Position numbers and translations under genes: made by a program
Notes under the pieces: model-generated
The model's input: the letters and a program-made list of their open reading frames with translations, nothing else
Databases searched by the model: none
What the model was told of the DNA's origin: nothing
Origin: Planctomycetaceae bacterium
GTDB lineage: Bacteria; Planctomycetota; Planctomycetia; Pirellulales; Pirellulaceae
Length of the DNA: 37,423 nt
Assembly: GCA_015490875.1 (NCBI GenBank)
Contig: WFWZ01000223.1
Span: 1 to 37,423, forward strand
Direction: 5' to 3'
Shown: positions 9,101 to 18,100 of the stretch, in pieces
Position numbering within the stretch: the stretch's first letter is position 1
Layout: each line of letters begins with the position of its first letter

Positions 9101-12100
9101 TGCCGTCAAAACCATAGGTGCGGCGATGGCCAAGCGGGTCGATGGTCTCGACAGCGTTGCCAAAGCGATCGTAGGAAGCCGTTGTGGTACGCCCTTCCGC
9201 GTCGACAGTCTGAGTGAGGTTGCCAGACGCATCGTATTTCATGGTGCGCGTGGCCCCTCGCGCGTCGATGACGCGCACCAGATTGCCGGCATCGTCGTAT
9301 TCGAATCGCTCGGAAAATCCTCGCGGATCGGTGCGACTTATCATCCGGCCTTGTCGATCAAAGGTCTGAAGTACGGTGCTGCCGTCAGCGCGAATGATCT
9401 TTGTGGCGTTGCCTTGCTTGTCTCGCTGCCACTGCGTCGAACCGCCTAGTGGATCGGTGACCGACACGAGGCGCCCGGCTGCGTCGAAGTCGCGAACGGT
9501 CGTTCGGCCGAGCGGGTCTGTGAATCGTACGATGTTGCCCAGTTGGTCGTACTCCGAAATCGACACGTTCCCTAAACGATCGCGAGTGATCGCGAGTTGG
9601 TTATCGAGATCGTAGGCGACCTCCGAGCGATTCCCGAACACATCCACGGTGGCTATCAAACGCCCAGTCTCGTCGTATTCACCGCGAGTCCCGGTTCGGC
9701 CAAGCGGATCAATGACTTCGGACAGATAATGGGGCGGATCCGTTCGATAGACGAACTGAGTTCGATTGCCCTCGCGGTCGCGCACCGCCGTAAGATCTCC
9801 GGTCGTGTCGTATTCGAAACGCGTTGCGCGGTCCAACAAGTCGGTGATGGCAACAATGCGACCGGCAGAATCGCGAGCTATCTTTACCGTCAAGTCGCCA
9901 GCACGAACGCTATCGTCGGAGAAAATGACGACATTGCCATTCCGGTCGCGGGCCGAGTCGAGTTTGCCCGATGCGCCGGAAATCTTGTAGACGATACCTT
10001 CAGCCGTCGTAACTTCAAAGGCGCCGCCGAAGTCCGGGGCAGCCGGGTGATAGGGAATGCCCCCGGGCGCATATAGTTCTCCTTGCTCGTTCACATGGAG
10101 ATAGTGACTCGTGCCTGCACTTAGCTGGCTCGTGACACCGGGATCGGGTTGGAATCGAGGCCGCGCCAACACAAGATTGTTGCCGCCCCAGCCCGGTAAA
10201 ACTCGAATCTCCGGGGCGAAGGTGAATCCCTGCCGACCCTCTCCGGGTACGTTGAGATAAATCTTCACGCCAGGCCGCATCGGGGTGTAAATGCCGATAT
10301 CTTCTAGGCCGCTCTCGGGTAGTCCGACCCGAAGATCAGTATCTCGGTACTCCAAGCGCCATCCGAATCCGAAGTCACCAGAACGGTCTGCCCGCAACGA
10401 GTCATAGACACGCGTGAATTCGATCGGTATCCCGCTTATCGGGATCGTCAGATCGGTGAAACTCAGACGGAAATTCCCGAGCTTCAAGGCGCCCGAAAGC
10501 CCCACGTGACGCTCCGCGACGTTCACGACGCCGCCCGTCGTCGCGACTTCCAAACGGAGCACATATTCGTCGTTTTCCAGCAGTGTCGTATCCCAAACGC
10601 CGAGTTCGCCATTGCGGACCGCTTGTCGCGAGGTGGAGATCTCGGTGAAATCCGTCTCATCGGCACGGCGATACGACAGCTTGTACGAATCGAAGGCGGC
10701 ATGCGAAGCCGTGCCCGTGATGGAAACGAGGCCAGATACCGATTCCGACTCGGTCGGCGAGTCGATCAGCGCCTCGGGTATCTCCTCTGTTCCGGCCCCG
10801 CTCCATCCCTCGGGGAAGTCGTAATCGAACGTGATCGTGCGTGACGCCATGTTGCCGCTCGTGTCGACCGCTGTAGCCGTTGCGCGGATCCGCGCGAACT
10901 TCCACTCCTCGAACGTGAAGACGGCGCTCCCCATCGCGTCCAGCGGTATGTCCTTTCCATTCGCCGTAAGGGTCAGCGAGGCGACCTCCACATTGTCGAT
11001 CGCTTTGGCGTAAACTCGAAACGGTCCAGCCCACGGCTGGATATTGCGATTGGCGTCATTCGGCCGCTCGATCAGACTGACCAGCGGAGGCGTCGTGTCT
11101 TCGACGACGTCGACCTGGAACGACTGTTGAGCAACGCCCGATCGCGGATCGGAAACCGCAACCACAAAGTCGTGACGGCCAAGTTGGTCCGCGGTCGGCG
11201 TCCAGGTCAACTGACCGAACACGTCCAGTTCCACTCCGGTCGGGCCCGACAACAGCTCGAAGCTCAGCCGGTCCGCGTCGTCATCTTTCGCCAAGATCTG
11301 GTAACGATACGACGCACCGATCAATGCTTCGCTTGGGGCCTCGCTTTGAATCACCGGATTGCGGTTGGCGGCAATCACGTCCAGCTCGAACGACTCGATC
11401 GCCGACGCCCCCAAACTGTCCGTGGCAATCAGCGTGACGACCTGTTTGCCAACGTCCTGAGGTTGGGGATCCCAACTCACCTCGCCGGTATTCGCGTCAA
11501 TCTGCATGTTGGCAGGAGCCTGACCCAGCGAGTAGGTGATCGACTGGTTTTCCGGGTCGACAGCGTCGAGTTGATAACGATAGATCACTCCCACCGAGGC
11601 GAATCGCGGTGCCGTCGACCGGATCTCCGGCGGCAGGTTAGCCACGCCGTCGGCGACTAGGATGCGGAACGCTTGAGTCGCAGCACCCCCCACGCCATCG
11701 GCGACCTCGACCACGACATCGTGCAGACCGACTTGGGTTGCCGTCGGTGTCCACGACACGACGCCTGTCCCCTCGACAATCGTCATGCCGGTTGGCGCAG
11801 CGAGCAACCGATAGCGCAGCGGATCTCCCTCCCGGTCCACCGCCGTGACGGGATACAAGTAACCGGTTCCAACCGACGCCTCGGTCTCTGCGGTCGACAG
11901 GATGCGTGGCGGCGTTCCGTTCACCGTGACGCGCACGTCGAATGACTGCACGTCCGTCGTTCCCTCGGGGTCGGTCACTTGCACTATCACCTCATGGTCG
12001 CCCAACTGGTCCGCATCCGGCGTCCAGCGAAGCGTCCCCAGCGAAGGATGGAGACTCATACCGATCGGCCCGGACAACAACTGAAACGCAAGCAGGTCTT

Positions 12101-15100
12101 GGTCCGCGTCGCTAACGACGACGTCGTACGCATACGGCTGACCCACGACCGCGGCTTCGCTGGCGACCGAGGTTATCGCCGGTGCGCTATTGATGCTCCG
12201 ACCGACAACGTTCCACACGAAGTCGAAGTTGCCGGACTCGCCGTCCGCCGTGAGCCATTGAAACGTTGCCGGTTGCTCGCCCAACTCGCTTCCCGACGGA
12301 GTCCAGCGAACCGTGCCGTCGGATTCCACCGTCATCGCCGACGGTCCTTGCACCAACGACCATTGCACGCGCCGTCCCAATGGATCCGAGCCGCGCAGTT
12401 GAGTCAACAGTTGCTGGCCGACTCCAACCTGGCTGCGAAGGTCATCGACGACGATGGGAGTCGCCGGCGGTGCACTGGCTTGCACGTCGATGCGCAAGTG
12501 ACGCTCCACGCGATGGCCGCTCGGATCGCTGGCCTCGAGCGTCACATCATGAATGCCTTCATCACCCGGCTCCGGCAACCATGTGAGTTGTCCGCTCTGC
12601 GGGTCGATTTGCAGACCGGCCGGTCCTGCCGCAATGGCCAACGTCACGTTGTCGGAATCGGCGTCTTGAGTACCAATCTGTACCGAGTAAAGCCGTCCCA
12701 CGTAGGCCGTGCTCGTCACCGGGGCGTCGCCTCGCGGCAGCAGCTCATCGTCCAATGCAACGATGACGGGCGAAGTGTTCGGAGCATTTACTTCTACGGT
12801 AAACTCTTGTAGGGCGATCGAGCCTGCCGACGTCGAGGCTCGCAGTACGACTCGGTGGCTGCCGACCTGAGCTACCGTTGGCTTCCAAGAGACCACTCCC
12901 TCCCGCGCATCGACAACCATGCCCTCGGGTGCCAAAGACAAATCGTACGACACTTCGGCGCCGGTAATGGCACGAGCCACCGCTTCGTAGCGATATGCGT
13001 CTCGCGCCGTTGTGAAAGCGATGGGCGTTGTGAAAAACCTGATGCCGTCGGCGGTGCTCGTGTTCGTCGCACGTGCCGTGAAGTCGATTCCCTCCACCAC
13101 TTCGTCGCTTCCGACGGTGACCTCTCGTTCGTTGCTGCCATTGGCCACAGCCCACCCGGGAGGCAGATCCACGCGAACCGTATAGTTGCCCGCCGTCAAA
13201 CCTCCGATTATGTAGTTTCCGCTGGAATCGGAACGCGATGAGAGTTCATCCGAGTCGCGTTGGCCGTCGCCGTCGAGATCCACGTAGGCACTCCAGCCGC
13301 GGATCGGACCGCCGTCCTGAGTGCGCAATGCTCCCTTGATGTGACTCTTGGCAAGCTGCCCAATGGCGATCTCGTGAGCCATCTGGGCTTGGGGATCGAG
13401 CTCGCCCACGATGGATGGAAGGGCTTCGAGTTCCTGAGTGGGAGGCGTATGGTAGCCGGCCGGCGAGTCAATTTCGACGGGGTACGTACCCGGCAGCAGG
13501 CCGTCAAAGCGAAAGACGCCGTCGGAATCGGAAGTCGTCGCCCGTTCGTCATTATCGTAGAATCGATTGCGGTTTTCGTCGATGTACACTAGCCACCCGG
13601 CGAGTGGCGGCTCGGCCGGTGTCCCCTCCTGGCTGCCGTCATCCCGCTTCCCATCGCCGTTGAGATCATCGAACAGGCGACCGAGAATCGTCGCTCGGAT
13701 TTCCGGTGCCACTTCCACGTCGAAGGATCGCTCGTCGGTCCCGCCGCGTCCGTCTTCAACACGGATCGTGAAGGGGTGCGAACCCGAGTCCGTCAATCCG
13801 GCGGTCTGGGTGGGGATTTGCCCGTTGGAGACACGGTAGCCGGTGTTGCCGTAGATGGAATGGTCTCGCACCGTCACGGTGTCCGGTCCATCGAATCGGT
13901 AATCGAGTACCAAGCGAGGGTCATTCTCATATTGCCGTGCCAGACCTTCGCGGATTTCGCTTGCCGATCGAGCGTAGTTCCAGATGCGGTAGTTTTCGAT
14001 GGAAGCTTGAGTACCGCTTGCGCCCGTGTTTTGCGCCACGTACGTGAGGCCGTCGGGATTGAGCGCCAGCGGTTGCGGGCGAGTGGTTGCCGATGCGGCC
14101 AACTCGCCATCGACATAGAGCGATGCTGTTCCGGTGTTCGCATCGTATGTCAAAGCGATGTGATACCAGCGATCCACCTCAGGGTCTACGTTTGCGAAGA
14201 ATCGAAGGTTATCCGCCGAGTCCGCGAACTTGAGTTCTACACGCAGCGCACGATTGTCCTCATCTCTGGCAACCAAATACCGATCCGCATCGCGGTCGTG
14301 GATCAGCTCTTCAAACCGATTCAGACGAAACAGATTGAACCAGCCCTCGATCGTGATGCTGTCGGGCTTCAACGAAGCGTCCGGCGGGACACGAATATCA
14401 CTGCCCTCACCGCCGCGACCGAACTGCATCGCGCGCGACCGGCCGTCCCAGCGCAGCGTACCCGTCGTGGGGTCGATCGTTGCTCCCGGCGGCCCGTCAA
14501 TCAGACGGTAACGCAACGCATCGCCATCGGTGTCGACTGCTTCGCTGCGGAAACTCAATACGTCGGCGGCTCCGATGACGGCTGGTGGATCGGATGCGAA
14601 AAAGGGCAAAGCGTTTTCTCGGGCTGGACGCACGTCGATCGTGAACGACTGCGTCGCGGTCCCGCCAAGACCATCGTCCGCGGCGATCGTTACCGCGTGA
14701 GTCCCGACTTGGTTGGGGGATGCCGCCCAGAGCAACCGCCCGGTGGCCGCATCGATCAGTAAACCACCCGGTCCGTCTTCGATGCGATAGGTAAGTGGAT
14801 CTCCGTCCGGATCCACGGCATCTGCGTCGTAACGATACACTTCGTTGGGATCGAACCGATTGTAGATCACGCTGACCGTGTCATCGCCGCGATTGGCGAC
14901 GACCACGTCGACGCGACCGTCTTCATCGACGTCGCTTAGTTGGATTTGCCGAGGATCGGCACCGACTCGAATCAACTGCGGCCGCGCAAACTGATCGTGG
15001 CCGCTGTTGTAGTGAATGCTGACCTGACCACCGTCCGGCAGTGTGGCGATGAGATCAGGCAATCCGTCGGCGTTCAAGTCGGCAACCGCCACATCGTGGG

Positions 15101-18100
15101 GCGCCGAAGGTGTGTCCACGTAGTACGGCGTCATGAATTGAGCCGTTCCGTCGCCGGGGAGCACCATCAACCGCTGGGATTCGGGCAGTGTCACGGCGAC
15201 GTCCAGGATACCGTCGGCATCGACATCCGCCACGTCCATTCGGCCGGGAACGTCGCCCAGCGGTACCGCGAATGGCGACTCGGGAGTCCGCGTTCCGTTG
15301 CCTCGCCAAACCCAGAGTGCATGTGAGGTATCATCAAGAGCGAGTAAATCTATGTGGCCGTCACTGTCGAGATCGGCAGCAGCAACGTCGATGAAGCCGT
15401 TTCCGGCAAGGACTTCGCTGGAAGAATAGTGGTTGTCGCCGGCTGCGGAAAAGATCGTGAGACTTCGGCCGGCTCGGTTAGCGGTGATGATCTCGGGGGT
15501 ACCATCGCCGTCGAGGTCGGCCGTCGTCAGTGCTCGCGGTGCTCTGCCGGTCAGCAGGTCGGGTTGGCGAGTTAGCCGTCCGAGTGCATCGCCGAGGAAG
15601 ATCTTGACACGATCGTATTGTTCGTTGATGGCCAGTACGTCCTCAAACCCGTCTCCGTTGAGGTCGTCGGTAACGACATCGACGAGTCCATCGCGCGCTC
15701 CCGCATAGATGGCCGTACTCGGAGGTTCGAGATTGGTGGGGTGCACGACATCGAGATGGCCGTCATGGTCCAGATCCGCGAAATGCAGCTTGGCTACGGT
15801 GGTGCCGAGTAGGCCTACTTTTTGGGGCGGCTGGAACGTGCCGTCACCGAGGCCTCGCCGAACCTGTAGCGTCGAGCCACGTGCCATGCCTGCGGTAAAC
15901 GGCACAGCCTGCACGAGGTCGAGATGGCCGTCCGCATCGATATCGACGACGTAACCGTCGCGACCGCGTTGCAGATAGGGAGTGCCCAAATAGTGATCGG
16001 TGGTGACAAACGAGCCATCTCCTATTCCGAGATGGACTCGGGCTCCACTGTTTGTAAACGAGACGACATCGAGCACGCCGTCTTCATTGAGGTCCCCCGC
16101 GCTCAAGTCGCCCGAGTATATCACGCCTGCCAAGCCGTCATCGTCGTAAACGAACGAGTCTCTGATCGGGGAAAAGCCGCCGATCCCATCACCGGCGTAC
16201 AGGACCAGCTTCATCGGTTCGTCGGTCAATTGATCGGCGGCCACGAAGTCGAGAATGGAATCACCATTGAAGTCGCCGACAGCGAAGGCCTGATCGAATC
16301 CCTGGACGTTGACGCCTTGCGCAGTGATCGTCGTCCGGTACGACCGTACAAAGGTTCCCGGCGAGGCCGCGCCCTGATTCAGATAGACATCGATGGTTCG
16401 CTCAATGCCGGCTTTGGCGATGAAATCAGGGAATCCGTCCGCGTTGAAGTCGGCGACGTCCGTGGCACTGATGCCATAGACGCTACCTTCGACCACTTGA
16501 TCGTCGGAAATCGTGAACGTCCCATCGCCGTTGCTCAGGCCGATGAAGTAACGGTTTTCCGCCGACGCTACGAAATCAGGCAGTCCGTCGAGGTTGAAAT
16601 CGGCAACGCTACCACTGCCGTAGGGCCTCCGAACGCTGAATGCCGCGAACGCGTCGTCGAAGGTGCCGTCGCCCAGTCCCAGGGATATCGTTGCACTGCG
16701 AATCGCGAGCAGATCGATGATGCCGTCGCCATTGAAGTCCGCGGGCAACGTATCCTGTTCGTTGGGCAACTGACCGGGAATTGTGCGAGACGCACCGAAT
16801 TCTCCGGGGCGCGTGCCAAGCCGAATACCGACGCTGTTGAAGTCTTGGCCCTCGGTCATATAGGCCAGGTCGATCACACCGTCTTGGTTGTAATCGCCGA
16901 ACATGGCGCCGGTGGCCGCGTCATCGTCCTTGGAAAAATGGTCGCTGAGTTGTCCCGGGAAGTCGACCATTTCGTAGTCGGTCACGGAAAACGCGCCGCT
17001 GCCGTCATTTTGCAGGATTCGCACCGTTCCGCTGGCGGCAACGATGTCCAGGTCGCCGTCATGGTCGATATCGACGACGGACGGCCCCGCCGCGTAGTTG
17101 GCCACTGGTCCGGTCACCGGGTTGATCTGCTCGACGAACTGTGCCCCCGTCTCATCCCCGACCAGCAGATTCGTTCGGTGCTCCACCGTGTGGTAGAATG
17201 CGATATCCAAGTAACCGTCGCCGGTGAAGTCCGCCGCCTCCATCCAGTCGGGACCGTTGGCGAACGCCCTGCCGGACGGGTCGACACTGAAGACTTGAGT
17301 AAAGTTGCCCGTGCCGTCACCATGGTAGACCTGAATACCGGACTCATATCCTCCCGTTGTGACGTCGATATGTCCATCGCGATTGAAGTCACCGATGGCG
17401 AATGCCCGAGTGCGTTGTTGATAACCTGAAAGCGGTCCGGCTCCTCCCGGGCCGATCGTCTGTGGGGCTCCAAAGGTGCCGTCTCCGTTGCCCCGTAGCC
17501 ACACCAACGTATAGGTGGCGCCAAAACCCAGCACGGCCGTTCGGCCGATCAGATCAGCCTGGCCGTCCTCGTCGACGTCAGCGACACGAAAGTCGCTGAG
17601 ATTGTAGTCCAGATCCACAATCGACGCGTCGGCAAACGTGCCGTCGCCATTGCCGGATACGAACACAAGTTGTTTGGCAGTCCGTTCGACGGCCAGCACA
17701 TCCGCGTTGCCGTCACCGGTAACATCCGCGACGACCACATTCCGGCCATCCTGGTAGCGGGTCGGCCAATCTGCGATGACGTTTGGCTCGCCGAAACCGC
17801 CATTGCCGTCGCCTAACGTCACGGTGATCTGATAGCGGTCGCTTCTCATTTCGGCGTGATATTGGCGCGTCAGCACGGCCAAATCCAGAACGCCGTCGCC
17901 GTTGAAATCACCTTGGTCCATCCCATGGACAGCGTTGGCATCGTCGGAATGCGTCCAAGGTTCCATGCCGATGTCGATGGCAAAGCCCATGTCGAAGATC
18001 GCGTCTCCCGAAGGCGGATCTCCGGTGGGGACTTCCTGCGGGGACTCCCAGATCGCATTCGGCGACCGTTCGATCACCGAGAGGGAGGACGTGTCTTGGT

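Noticed and set aside
7250-9990. Regular repeats suggesting a CRISPR array or satellite
   Set aside because: The units are diverged at DNA level, coding throughout, and translate into YD repeats.
15924-17429. 501-codon plus-strand frame (and a 328-codon frame at 13776-14762)
   Set aside because: Both mirror the FG-GAP and LamG regions of the giant gene. Their repetitive look comes from the sense-strand repeats.
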